From assembly GCA_964388485.1 (NCBI GenBank), contig CAYMAS010000007.1, positions 47,552-111,551 on the forward strand: DNA of 64,000 bases, read 5' to 3'. Made by a program: the position numbers and the translations under genes. Origin of the DNA: JBCDKH01 sp964388485 (GTDB lineage Bacteria > Planctomycetota > Phycisphaerae > Tepidisphaerales > Tepidisphaeraceae). A model generated the notes under the pieces. That model saw only the letters and a list, made by a program, of their open reading frames with translations, made no database searches and was not told where the DNA came from. Below, in pieces: positions 16,714 through 25,125 of the stretch; positions within the stretch are counted from its first letter, which is position 1; every line of letters begins with the position of its first letter.

Positions 16714-18600
16714 GTGCTCCTGTCCGCGGAGAATCTCACCCTGTCGTTCGGCACCCGGCGGATCTTCGATCGGCTTTCACTGCGCGTCGATTCTGGTGAT
16801 CGCATTGGCCTGATCGGCGACAACGGGACCGGCAAAACCACGCTGCTGCGATGCCTCGCTCGTGACATGGAGGCCGACGACGGCACCGTCGCGACCGCCC
16901 GCCGGGCCAGCGTCGGGTATCTCAAGCAGGATCCGGACTTCGAGCCGGGCAACACCGTTCTCGACGAAGCGGAGGCAGCCTTCCAGGAACTTCACGACTT
17001 GGCGGCACAGTTGCGGCGGCTCGAACACGACATGGCCGACGGCAACGACGTCATGGCCCAGTACGATCGCATCACGCACCGCTTCGAAGAGGCCGGCGGC
17101 TACGCGTGGCGGCACCGGCTCGAAGCAGCCCTCGACGGGGTGGGTCTGACGCGCGACTCGTGGAACCAGCAGGTCGACCGTCTCAGCGGCGGCCAGCGGT
17201 CGCGATTACAGTTGGCGAAGCTGCTCGTGAATCGGCCCGACGTCTTACTCCTAGACGAACCGACCAACCACCTCGATCTCAAGGCGATTGAATGGCTCGA
17301 AGGCGAGTTGGACCGCTACGAAGGAGCGGCCCTTCTCGTCAGCCACGACCGATTCCTCCTCGACCGCCTCGCCACTCGCATCGACCACCTGCGTCGCGGC
17401 GGCGTCCAGACATATCCCGGCAACTACGCTGCGTTTTTGAAGCAGAAGGAGGCCGAAGAGCTCACCTTGGAGCGGGCGCTAACGAAGCAGCAGAAGGACA
17501 TCGAGAAGCAGGCCGAATACGTCCGCCGATTCAAAGCCGGTCAACGGGCCCGACAGGCGAAGGGGCGAGAGAAGCGGCTCAACCGCCTCCTCGGCAGCGA
17601 CGAGTTGCTGCAAAAGAGCAAGAACCGCGAGGCGATGAACGTCTCCTTTAGCGGCGATCTCGTCAAAAGCGACCGGATTTTGCAGGTCAAGGGCCTACAG
17701 AAGTCGTTCAACGCCTCCACGCTCTGGAACGGCATCGGCTTCGTCGTCGCCCCCGGCGAGCGGCTCGGCATCGTCGGGCCCAACGGTTGCGGCAAGACCA
17801 CGCTCCTCCGCTGCCTCGTCGGCGAAGCCGATGCCGACGCCGGGGAGGTGCATTGGGCGCCGAAGCTCACCATCGGCTACTACGACCAGCGGCTCGACGA
17901 CTTCGATCCCGACAACTCGATCCTCGACGAGCTCTACCCGGTTGCCGTCGAACAAGGGCTCGGCGAAGCGCGACTGCGTGACGCACTGGGGGCGATGCGG
18001 TTCAGCGACGACGAAGTCTTCAAGCCGATCAATCTGCTCTCCGGCGGCGAGCGGGCGCGGGTCGCCCTCACGCGGCTGCTACTGCGGCAGGCGAACGTGC
18101 TGGTGCTCGATGAGCCGACGAACCACCTCGACGTTGCCAGTCGCGACGCGTTGGAGATGGCGTTGAAGCAGTTTGACGGCACCGTCATTAGCGTCAGCCA
18201 TGATCGCTACTTCCTCGACCGCACGAGCGACCGTCTCTTGATCTTTGATCCGCCGGGCACGGTCGACTTTCGCGGCAGTTGGCGTCAGTGGCTCGAGCGT
18301 CGCGACGTGCAGAAAAACCAGCCGACATCACCGGCGAAGAAGCAGTCCGTCGCCAAGCCGTCGACACAAAATACGACTGCCTCCCGCAACAAGTACCTCC
18401 GGCCGTTCGGTTACCTCGCCACCGCGGCGCTGGAGGAGAGGATCACTGAGACCGAGATCGAACTGTCGGACCTGCAGTCCGCGTTCGCCGTCGGACCGAC
18501 AGATGCCTCCGAAGCAAGGGAGCGTTCGGCGACGATGGAACGGCTGAGCAAAGAGCTTCAGCAGCTGGAAGAAGAATACTTCACACGCGACGACGCTTAA
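16714..18600 (+). CDS. ABC-F family ATPase (Uup-like)
   Basis: 628 residues with two ABC cassettes and no membrane domain. Walker A: GDNGTGKTT (about 36-44) and GPNGCGKTT (about 350-358); signatures LSGGQRSRLQLAKLL (about 155) and LSGGERARVALTRLLL (about 443); Walker B with the ABC-F style LLLDEPTNHLDL and LVLDEPTNHLDV. The linker between cassettes (about 240-315) is charged and helical. The C-terminus (about 570-628) is a coiled coil as in Uup. ABC-F proteins act on the ribosome or on DNA intermediates; Uup-type proteins are linked to precise transposon excision and ribosome function. GTG start. The last codon overlaps the stop of the convergent ArsR gene. Confidence 0.9.
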   Translation: MLLSAENLTLSFGTRRIFDRLSLRVDSGDRIGLIGDNGTGKTTLLRCLARDMEADDGTVATARRASVGYLKQDPDFEPGNTVLDEAEAAFQELHDLAAQLRRLEHDMADGNDVMAQYDRITHRFEEAGGYAWRHRLEAALDGVGLTRDSWNQQVDRLSGGQRSRLQLAKLLVNRPDVLLLDEPTNHLDLKAIEWLEGELDRYEGAALLVSHDRFLLDRLATRIDHLRRGGVQTYPGNYAAFLKQKEAEELTLERALTKQQKDIEKQAEYVRRFKAGQRARQAKGREKRLNRLLGSDELLQKSKNREAMNVSFSGDLVKSDRILQVKGLQKSFNASTLWNGIGFVVAPGERLGIVGPNGCGKTTLLRCLVGEADADAGEVHWAPKLTIGYYDQRLDDFDPDNSILDELYPVAVEQGLGEARLRDALGAMRFSDDEVFKPINLLSGGERARVALTRLLLRQANVLVLDEPTNHLDVASRDALEMALKQFDGTVISVSHDRYFLDRTSDRLLIFDPPGTVDFRGSWRQWLERRDVQKNQPTSPAKKQSVAKPSTQNTTASRNKYLRPFGYLATAALEERITETEIELSDLQSAFAVGPTDASEARERSATMERLSKELQQLEEEYFTRDDA

Positions 18601-19088
18601 TTTACCGCGATATCGCTCGGCTCATTGTCATCGCCTGCCAGGATCTGGACGGCGAAGCCGGGGCCGATGATCTGCATTCCAGTCGGATCCGTCGGGTTCC
18701 CGTTCCCGTCCTCCAGGACCTCGTCGCCACCCTTAGTCGCTGCAAGCGTCGCGTTGTCGGCGGGCAAAGCGGCGGGGGAGATGCGCCCGTTCAGCTTGTA
18801 ATAGACCTGCTTTCCGCTACGACGGTTATCGATGAGTCCGCTGACACGGAGCAGGCCTAGGTGGTGACTGACGGTCGGTTGCGGCAGCTTGAGGAGATCG
18901 CACAGCTTGCCCACATTTCTCTCGCCTTCGCTGAGCAACTGCAGGATTGACAGCCGCGTGCTGTCGCCAAGGAGGCGAAACAGCTCGGACAGTCGGGACA
19001 GTTCTGAGCGTTCCAGCGAGAGCATGGGTCCAGCCAGTTCCCCGGTGCCGCTGCCATCCCCCGGCATCGATTTTTTTGCGCCTGTCAT
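18597..19088 (-). CDS. ArsR-family winged-helix transcription regulator
   Basis: About 163 residues. The winged helix spans about residues 25-105: LFRLLGDSTRLSILQLLSEG, LCDLLKLPQPTVSHHLGLLR (recognition helix) and the wing NRRSGKQVYYKLNG. No clustered Cys/His metal site of the classical ArsR/SmtB type is visible in helix 3, so the inducer is unknown. The C-terminal 55 residues are acidic and lineage-specific. The frame extends to an ATG at 19124; I use the ATG at 19088. No obvious target gene lies next to it; it might repress itself. Confidence 0.83.
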   Translation of the reverse strand: MTGAKKSMPGDGSGTGELAGPMLSLERSELSRLSELFRLLGDSTRLSILQLLSEGERNVGKLCDLLKLPQPTVSHHLGLLRVSGLIDNRRSGKQVYYKLNGRISPAALPADNATLAATKGGDEVLEDGNGNPTDPTGMQIIGPGFAVQILAGDDNEPSDIAVN

Positions 19089-19237
19089 CGCACGGAGGTT
19101 AAAGACATCATCCCGGAAGCACAACTTAATCAGTCAAAAACATCATGTTGTTGCGAGATTTTCCATCAGATCTTGTCTCTTCGTCGCGAGTTGAGCCCTT
19201 GATTCACTCGCGGAGCGACCTAGCCTCGTTCCTCCCC

Positions 19238-19308
19238 GGGGCTATAGTCTAATGGGAGGACGTCTCGGTCGCATCGAGAAAGTCCGAGTTCGAATCTCGG
19301 TAGCTCCA
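19238..19308 (+). tRNA. tRNA-Ala (anticodon CGC)
   Basis: A full cloverleaf can be drawn: acceptor stem 19238-19244 with 19301-19307 including a G3-U70 wobble pair (the alanine identity element), D stem gtc/gac, anticodon stem tctcg/cgaga (19263-19267 with 19275-19279) with loop gtcgcat giving anticodon CGC at 19270-19272, T arm ccgag/ctcgg with loop ttcgaat, discriminator A at 19308. CCA is not encoded. The D arm is short, giving 71 bases. Confidence 0.9.
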
Positions 19309-19323
19309 TACCTTAACAAGAAG

Positions 19324-19347
19324 AGGCCCCGCCTTAACGCGGGGCCT
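19324..19347 (+). terminator. Hairpin terminator after tRNA-Ala
   Basis: Perfect 9-bp stem aggccccgc (19324-19332) with gcggggcct (19339-19347), six-base loop, then tct. It lies 15 bases after the tRNA; the U-tract is weak. It also sits just downstream of the convergent alkaline phosphatase stop and may serve both strands. Confidence 0.75.
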
Positions 19348-19369
19348 TCTGCGTGGGCTGAAGTTGGCG

Positions 19370-20683
19370 TTATTCGACCGGGCGCGTCGTTGGCACCTCG
19401 CCGCCGAAGAGCGTCCGACGCATCAGCAGAGCGATATCGGTGTTGTCCATCGACCCGCGAACCAGGTGGCTGTTGAAGCCTTCAGCCCGAACGAGGACGC
19501 CGCCGGAGACGTCCCAGCCACTTGCCCACGCGACCGCGAAGGGAAGTCGCTTGCCGCTGCGGTCGGGTTGAGCGATGAACGGCCGCCCGCCGGTGCCGTC
19601 AATGCCGTCGAACGTTCCACCGCCGGGATTCTTCTCCGGCACGTTGCTGGGCATCGACCCGTCTTCTTCGACCGCCATGCCGACCATCCGCAATCCGCCG
19701 CCATCCGAGTCGGCGGTGGTCACCAGCAGCGTCTTGGGGTTGTCGCGAAGGAACGACCGACAGACGCCGATCGCATCGTCCGCCCGCTTGGCTGAAAAGA
19801 GCGTGCCGCTGGCGTTGTTGTTGTTGCCGAAGTTGTCGGTGCCTTCTTCCTCGACAACGAGCAGGAATTGCTGCCCGTTCCGGCTCAGGACCTCGATGGC
19901 CACCTCCGTCATCTCCGCCAGCGTCGGGGCACCGACATCGAACAGAGGCAGGCCCTGCTCCTGAAGCCGCTCCTCCGGCTGATCGTTGAAGGTCGCGCTC
20001 TCGCTGAAGACGCCCAGCACCTTCGTCGCATCCCGCGGCAGCCGAGCCAGCTCTTCCCGCGTCTGCACCACCACGTAGCCGGCATCGCGAGCTTCCTGAA
20101 GCAGGTCGCGGCCGTCGGTCCGCTTGCCCACCGTGTAGACGCCTTGCTCGCCCTCCGGCAGGAACCACTCCTCGCCACCGCTGAGCATCACTTCAGCACC
20201 ACTCTCGACGAGCTTACCGACGATCTCTTCGTGGTCCTTGCGGGCACGAACGCTGCTGACAAAGGCCGCCGTCCCCGGTTCGATCGCGCTACCCGACTGA
20301 ACGAGCCCGACGGCGATGTCGTTGCGAATGGCCTGCTTGGCGACGCTCAGGGACTCGCCGCGGAAGTCGACCGGCTCGCGCCCGTCTTCGCCACCGCGAT
20401 CTTGACCAAAAGCACTGCGGAACGGGCGAATGCCAAACGCATGCGCCGTCGCGCCGCCGTTGCTACTGGCGGTGAGGTGGTCGAGCATGTGCCCGCGGTA
20501 GACCGCGATCTCAGGCAGTCGGTCCCACTCCAGATCATTGTCTGGCCCGACGTACAGCGCCCGTGCCGCCGCCCAGGTTCCGGCACCGGCACCGTCAGGG
20601 TGGATGAAGATCACGTTGCCCGTCTCGCCTCGCGTCAAAGTTGCAAGACCCGTCACAAGAATCGCCAGCAGCCAAAGTCTCAT
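19370..20683 (-). CDS. Alkaline phosphatase superfamily protein, secreted, with altered metal ligands
   Basis: 437 residues with a signal peptide (MRLWLLAILVTGLATLTRG). The PhoA-type frame is seen: NVIFIHPDGAGAGTWAAAR (first metal Asp), ASSNGGATAHAFG where PhoA has TDSAASATA (the nucleophile Ser would be the second S), LVVEEEGTDNFGNNNN where PhoA has an E...D..H pattern, LLVTTADSDGGG where PhoA has TADH, and NSHLVRG near the C-terminus for the last His. Thus the Ser, two Asp and the last His are kept but two His ligands are Asn and Ser, and the Asp next to the nucleophile is Ser. It probably hydrolyses a phosphate ester outside the cytoplasm, but with a different metal set or specificity. Convergent with the tRNA; its start faces the SRPBCC gene. 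Confidence 0.8.
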   Translation of the reverse strand: MRLWLLAILVTGLATLTRGETGNVIFIHPDGAGAGTWAAARALYVGPDNDLEWDRLPEIAVYRGHMLDHLTASSNGGATAHAFGIRPFRSAFGQDRGGEDGREPVDFRGESLSVAKQAIRNDIAVGLVQSGSAIEPGTAAFVSSVRARKDHEEIVGKLVESGAEVMLSGGEEWFLPEGEQGVYTVGKRTDGRDLLQEARDAGYVVVQTREELARLPRDATKVLGVFSESATFNDQPEERLQEQGLPLFDVGAPTLAEMTEVAIEVLSRNGQQFLLVVEEEGTDNFGNNNNASGTLFSAKRADDAIGVCRSFLRDNPKTLLVTTADSDGGGLRMVGMAVEEDGSMPSNVPEKNPGGGTFDGIDGTGGRPFIAQPDRSGKRLPFAVAWASGWDVSGGVLVRAEGFNSHLVRGSMDNTDIALLMRRTLFGGEVPTTRPVE

Positions 20684-20748
20684 GGGTGAAGGCTAGACCT
20701 TCTGTATGAGCAGACGGTGAAGCTCGGCGACCGCATAGCCTCGATGCA

Positions 20749-21243
20749 ATGCCTCGCGTCTACATGAAGTCGTTGCTCGACGCGCCGCTCGAAGCCGTTT
20801 GGGAGTTCCACGCCGACACCGAGCGGGGCCTGACGGAGTTGTCGCCGCCCGGCAGCGACGTGCAGGTGACGAAGGCCGATTTGCCGGCGGTCGGGGCGGA
20901 GGTGGTGGTTCGCGTCAAGACGCCCATCGGCCGACAGAAAGTAACGGCCGTTTACAAGGAGTGGCAGCCACCGACGGGGAGCCGACCTCATCGGGCCGCA
21001 TGGTTTGTCGACGAAGCCGAGATCTTTCCGTTCAAGTCATGGCGTCACCTGCACCGGTTCGAGGAGACGATCGACGAGGGCCGGACGAAGGTCTGGGCGA
21101 TCGATGACGTTCGCTACGAGATGCCGCTCGGACCGCTGGGCCTCTTGGCGGACAAGGTCGGTAGTGGGCCTCAGCTGCGAAAGATGTTCAAATTTCGCCA
21201 CGACCGGCTACGCGACATTCTCTGCCGCCGCGGCTCGAGGTAA
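20749..21243 (+). CDS. SRPBCC-fold (START/Bet v1-like) protein
   Basis: 164 residues. The opening VYMKSLLDAPLEAVWEFHAD followed by beta strands (GAEVVVRVKTPIG, VTAVYKEWQ, WRHLHRFEETID, GRTKVWAIDDVRYEMPLG) and a long C-terminal helix (LRKMFKFRHDRLRDILCR) is the polyketide-cyclase/dehydrase-like fold. It resembles the small family found beside TIGR01777 epimerases, often annotated as cell-division-inhibitor-linked SRPBCC. It should bind a hydrophobic ligand; the ligand is unknown. Its last 36 bases overlap the end of the convergent mutY gene. Confidence 0.75.
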   Translation: MPRVYMKSLLDAPLEAVWEFHADTERGLTELSPPGSDVQVTKADLPAVGAEVVVRVKTPIGRQKVTAVYKEWQPPTGSRPHRAAWFVDEAEIFPFKSWRHLHRFEETIDEGRTKVWAIDDVRYEMPLGPLGLLADKVGSGPQLRKMFKFRHDRLRDILCRRGSR

Positions 21244-22272
21244 ACGACGCGCGGCAAGTTGCGGCTTGGACATCGGCAGCGCATCAAGCTCCGCCGCCGC
21301 AGCCCACATCATGGGCATCGGTGCCGGCTCGGACGTGACAGCGTCCCTCACCTCGAAGACGTAGGCACGGTGCGTCAGCTTGTGTCGAATGATTCCCGCG
21401 GGTTCCCAACTGGAGACCGGCACCGGCGAATCATCCGACGCCCTTGTCGGAAACTGCCAAAGACTGGCCCAACGCCCGCTAGGCGGCCGCTGCTCGACGA
21501 GGCGACGGTCCTCCTTATCCCACACGCGCCAGATGACACGCCGCTCAACGGGTACGGGCTTGCTCTTCTTGATGACCGGCACCGCCTCCTCGAAGCCGCC
21601 GAGCCTTGCACGGCAAGTCGTGTTGATCGGGCAGAGCAGGCACTTGGGCGAGCGCGGCGTGCAGATCATCGCACCCAGCTCCATCAGCCCGCTGTTGAAC
21701 TCCGACGGCTGCTGCGGATCCACCAGTCGCTCCGCCGCCGCCCACAGGCGACGCACCGTCGCGGGAGCGGAAACGTTTTCTCGAATGCCGAGCAGCCGAA
21801 CGAGCACGCGGACGACGTTGCCGTCGACAATCGGCGCGGGCTCGTCGTACGCGATGCTCGCAATGGCCCCGGCCGTGTAACGCCCGATGCCCGGCAGTGT
21901 CAAAAGCGTCTCAACGTCCCGCGGCACGACCGCCTTGTGCTCGTGGACGATCTGCTTGAGCGTCGCGTGCAGCCGCTTCGCCCGCGAGTAGTAGCCCAAA
22001 CCCTGCCACAGCCGAAGCACCGTCGACTCTTCCGCAGCCGCCGCGTCCTTAAGTGTCGGCAGCTGCTCTATCCATTGCTGGAAGTAAGGGATGACAGTTG
22101 CCACCTGCGTCTGTTGGAGCATGAACTCACTGACGAGGACGTGGTAGGGCGTCTGCCCCTCGCCCCTCCACGGCAGATCTCGTCGGTGCTGGCTGTACCA
22201 GCGAATGAGGTTTCGGCGGACGTTTTGCACGTCGCTGTCCGACAGGTCGTCACTCGGCAGTGACACCGACAC
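21208..22272 (-). CDS. mutY: A/G-specific adenine DNA glycosylase
   Basis: About 354 residues. MutY removes adenine mispaired with 8-oxoguanine. N-terminal domain: RRDLPWRGEGQTPYHVLVSEFMLQQTQV (catalytic Glu in SEFMLQQTQ), helix-hairpin-helix LTLPGIGRYTAGAIA, catalytic Asp in VDGNVVRVLVR, and the 4Fe-4S cluster CTPRSPKCLLCPINTTC with the exact C-x6-C-x2-C-x5-C spacing. The C-terminal NUDIX-like recognition domain follows (PVERRVIWRVWDK, SGRWASLWQFP). The frame is open to an ATG-less stretch up to 22425; I use the GTG at 22272 just before the conserved domain (another GTG at 22266). Confidence 0.93.
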   Translation of the reverse strand: MSVSLPSDDLSDSDVQNVRRNLIRWYSQHRRDLPWRGEGQTPYHVLVSEFMLQQTQVATVIPYFQQWIEQLPTLKDAAAAEESTVLRLWQGLGYYSRAKRLHATLKQIVHEHKAVVPRDVETLLTLPGIGRYTAGAIASIAYDEPAPIVDGNVVRVLVRLLGIRENVSAPATVRRLWAAAERLVDPQQPSEFNSGLMELGAMICTPRSPKCLLCPINTTCRARLGGFEEAVPVIKKSKPVPVERRVIWRVWDKEDRRLVEQRPPSGRWASLWQFPTRASDDSPVPVSSWEPAGIIRHKLTHRAYVFEVRDAVTSEPAPMPMMWAAAAELDALPMSKPQLAARRLPRAAAAENVA

Positions 22273-22473
22273 GGCCAAGCCTATTGCGGCAACTGGTCCA
22301 GCAGCAGCCTTGACGGTGCCAGTCTGTCCGTTAGCGCGCAACGTCGTCGCATTGACACCCTTTCTCCCGTCGAGAAGCCGATCCAGAGGCCGCTGGCACG
22401 GGCATCGCAATGGGAGACGAACCACGACGATCTTGTCGTTTCCCGAATCAGTCCCCTGCTGGAGATCCGCATC

Positions 22474-24057
22474 ATGAGCTTTGACACCCTTCGAAACACC
22501 TTCCCCTCCGCCCGCCGCCTCGCCTTCGCTGCCACCGCGGCGTTGGCTTCAGCCGGCCTCGTCGCCACGACCGTCGGCTGCGAGGACGACGAGGTCGAAC
22601 TCGACACGCAAAGCGCCCGTTTCATGCCGGTGCTGCAGCAAAACGTCGCCGAGATCGAAGGTGACATTGCAATCGAGAAGTCGATGCCTTCCGAGATTCG
22701 CCTCGGTGAGACGACTTCGTACACCATCCGCTACGCGAACAGCTCCGGCGGCGACCTGACGCGCCTGGTCATCACCGAGGAGCTTCCCGAAGGCTTCCAG
22801 TTCGAGAGTGCCAACCCCGAGCCGTCGAGCGTCGACGGCAACAAGCTCATGTTCAACGTGAGTCAACTTGGCGACGGTGCCAACGGCGAGATCACCATCA
22901 ACGGCACGGCCCAGAAGCTGGGCGACCTCAAGGCGTGCACGACGTACGAGTTCGATCAAGGCGTCTGCACGATGCTCACGGTCGTCAATCCGGAGCTTCG
23001 CCTGACGAAACAGCTCGAAGGCGAGGGCCCGTTCAGCGTCTGTACTCCGGTCGAACTGGTTTACATGGTCAAGAACGAAGGTGACTCCGCGGCTGAAGAC
23101 GTCTTGCTATACGACATGCTGCCGGACGGCATGATGTTCGCCGACAGCGGCGAGCGGGAGCTGGAGATGGAGCTTGGCAATATCGAGCCGGGCCAGTCGA
23201 TAGAGAAGTCGATCATGGTCAAGGCCTCCCAGGCAGACACCTTCGGCAGCTACGCTGTCGCCAAGAGTGAGCTCGTGGAGGTCAAGAGCCAGAACGTCGA
23301 CATCGAGTTTGCCGAGCCGAAGCTCCAGCTCCAGGCGACTGCGGTCAATCCGTTCACCTACGTCGGCGAAGATGGTCGCTTCAACCTCCAAATTCGCAAC
23401 GACAGCGATGTCGTCGCCAACCGCGTCGTCGTCGGTCTCGCCGCCGGCCAGGGTGCTGAGATCGAAGGCGTCTACGGCACGGAACAGGACGATCAGGGCC
23501 AGATCCAGATCGACGACGAGGATCGCATCTTCGTCGGCACGCTCAACCCTGGCCAGAGCCGCACCGTGACGGTCGACGTCGACCTGCCGGACGAAGAGGC
23601 CACGGTCAAGTTCGGTGCCGTCGCCCAAGCCGTTTGTGCCGGTAGCGGCATGGAGCTCGCCAAGGCTGAAGCCGTTGCCCAAATGGAGATCCGCACGATC
23701 AGTGCCCTGCAGCTCGAGGTCGTCGACAAGAACGACCCGGTCCAGGTCGGCACGCAGACCGTCTACGAGATCACCGTCATCAACGAAGGCAGCGGCGATG
23801 ACCGAAACGTTTCGGTCAAGGCAGAGCTTCCACAAGGCCTGAAGTACGTCAGCTCGCAGGGTGATACCGAGACGACGGAAGAAGGCAACAGCATCGCGTT
23901 CGCCCCCGTGGACGTGCTCGCCAGTGGCGAGAGCGTCACCTGGTGGGTCACCGTCGAAGCGACCGAAGCCGCCGGTGGCCAGAAGTTCAAGGTCATGCTC
24001 GACAGCGAGAACAGCGATGGCGAGACCATCGAAGAAGAGCCGACCCGCCTCTTCTAG
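22474..24057 (+). CDS. Secreted DUF11-repeat protein, possible lipoprotein
   Basis: 527 residues. N-terminal export signal (RRLAFAATAALASAGLVATTVGC); the Cys at about 36 could be lipidated although TVGC is a weak lipobox. The mature part is a row of immunoglobulin-like DUF11/CARDB repeats, recognised by phrases such as YTIRYANSSGGDLTRLVITEELPEGFQF, VVNPELRLTKQLEGEGPF, VYMVKNEGDSAAEDVLLYDMLPDG, and YEITVINEGSGDDRNVSVKAELPQGLKYV. Four or five repeats are visible at about 60, 170, 290 and 410. A few Cys (CTTYEFDQGVC, VCTPVE, AVCAGSG) suggest disulfides, as in chlamydial OmcB-like cysteine-rich envelope proteins, which share this repeat. Strongly acidic overall. Probably an envelope or adhesion protein. 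Followed by a terminator. Confidence 0.75.
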   Translation: MSFDTLRNTFPSARRLAFAATAALASAGLVATTVGCEDDEVELDTQSARFMPVLQQNVAEIEGDIAIEKSMPSEIRLGETTSYTIRYANSSGGDLTRLVITEELPEGFQFESANPEPSSVDGNKLMFNVSQLGDGANGEITINGTAQKLGDLKACTTYEFDQGVCTMLTVVNPELRLTKQLEGEGPFSVCTPVELVYMVKNEGDSAAEDVLLYDMLPDGMMFADSGERELEMELGNIEPGQSIEKSIMVKASQADTFGSYAVAKSELVEVKSQNVDIEFAEPKLQLQATAVNPFTYVGEDGRFNLQIRNDSDVVANRVVVGLAAGQGAEIEGVYGTEQDDQGQIQIDDEDRIFVGTLNPGQSRTVTVDVDLPDEEATVKFGAVAQAVCAGSGMELAKAEAVAQMEIRTISALQLEVVDKNDPVQVGTQTVYEITVINEGSGDDRNVSVKAELPQGLKYVSSQGDTETTEEGNSIAFAPVDVLASGESVTWWVTVEATEAAGGQKFKVMLDSENSDGETIEEEPTRLF

Positions 24058-24086
24058 TCCCGCACCCGTCTAGTTCGACGAACCTC

Positions 24087-24110
24087 AGCCCCGCACCTTG
24101 GTGCGGGGCT
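24087..24110 (+). terminator. Rho-independent terminator
   Basis: Perfect 10-bp stem agccccgcac (24087-24096) with gtgcggggct (24101-24110), tetraloop cttg, followed by gttt. It lies 30 bases after the DUF11 gene and just before the convergent gene's stop, so it may act in both directions. Confidence 0.82.
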
Positions 24111-24113
24111 GTT

Positions 24114-24626
24114 TCACGTTGGAACACCTCTCGGCACGCGTCGATCGCCCGCAAGCAGGGCAACCAGACAAGCGAATAAGCCCGCACCCGCCACGCCCAG
24201 TCGGCCACGCGAATCCAGACACCACCGCGGCAAGAGCCCGTCAGCCGGCGGCGGCGGCGGCAGCAGCTCAACTGGCTGCGGTTCGAGCATCGCCAGCGGG
24301 TTCGAGATCGTCGACGCGTCGAGCCCCGCCGCGAGCACGACCAGTCGGCTGTCCGGCTTCGGCGGGGCGGCCTGACGTGCCAGACGCTTAGCGATGTGCT
24401 TGTCCCGATGAATGCGAGCCAGAAAGTCCTCGTTCAGCGACGCTCGCTGCGCCAGCGCCTCGACCTCCGCCGTCAAACGACGTCGCTCCGCCTCCGCAAG
24501 CCGATTTTCCTCCGCCGCCGGGATCAGAATCGCACACGCGACGATGCCCAACCCCAACGCCAGCAACGGCAGCGTCCACCATGCAGCCTTGCATTCACCA
24601 GATTGTGCATCATCGTCCGCCGACAC
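24114..24626 (-). CDS. Hypothetical membrane protein with coiled coil
   Basis: 170 residues, not recognised. An acidic N-terminus is followed by a transmembrane segment (about 16-36, WWTLPLLALGLGIVACAILI), then a charged helical stretch likely to be a coiled coil (about 38-85, ENRLAEAERRRLTAEVEALAQ), a Pro-rich linker (LLPPPPPADG) and a second hydrophobic segment (about 143-160). The layout resembles septum-type or outer-leaflet anchoring proteins, but nothing more can be said. Faces the small lipoprotein gene at 24703 across 76 bases. Confidence 0.5.
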   Translation of the reverse strand: MSADDDAQSGECKAAWWTLPLLALGLGIVACAILIPAAEENRLAEAERRRLTAEVEALAQRASLNEDFLARIHRDKHIAKRLARQAAPPKPDSRLVVLAAGLDASTISNPLAMLEPQPVELLPPPPPADGLLPRWCLDSRGRLGVAGAGLFACLVALLAGDRRVPRGVPT

Positions 24627-24702
24627 CTTCTCGTTATCGGCCTGACATCGACTCCAGCCCCATCCGGTCGATGTTCGGGCGGATCAGCTAGGATGTTCCG
24701 CA

Positions 24703-25002
24703 ATGCTCCAGATTCGACCCCTCCTGCCACTGATCGTCCCGCTCCTGTTGCTCCTTGCCGGTTGTGCGTCGAATGACAAGATCGAGGTCCGCACGCACGC
24801 ATTGGCGCCCGGCATGGATGCGGAGGTCGCGACGTGGTCCGAGACGATTCAGAACACCGTCGCTCCCGAACGGTGGAACGCCGGGGGCAGCCCGCATCGT
24901 CTGACCGTCGACGGCCGCACGTTGACCATCCGGACGACGAAGCAGAACCACGAAGCGATTGTTCAGTATCTCGCCACACAGATCGAGAACCGGCGGTATT
25001 GA
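24703..25002 (+). CDS. Small lipoprotein, unknown function
   Basis: 99 residues. A signal peptide with a strong lipobox (LLLLLAGC, Cys at about 21) is followed by a compact domain of about 75 residues with alternating strands and a C-terminal helix (NHEAIVQYLATQIENRRY). It is probably anchored to an envelope membrane. No homologous family recognised. The 123 bases downstream, up to the convergent GH36 stop, show no gene. Confidence 0.6.
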   Translation: MLQIRPLLPLIVPLLLLLAGCASNDKIEVRTHALAPGMDAEVATWSETIQNTVAPERWNAGGSPHRLTVDGRTLTIRTTKQNHEAIVQYLATQIENRRY

Positions 25003-25125
25003 GCAAAGGCGACAGAGGCAGCTGGACCCCGTGATCTTTCTGATGCCGAGCCGCATGAGAAGCCAGAATCGTGTATGAGGGCTGCCTGCTACCCTTAGAT
25101 AGTGACGAAGACGAAGGTGGTCTTG

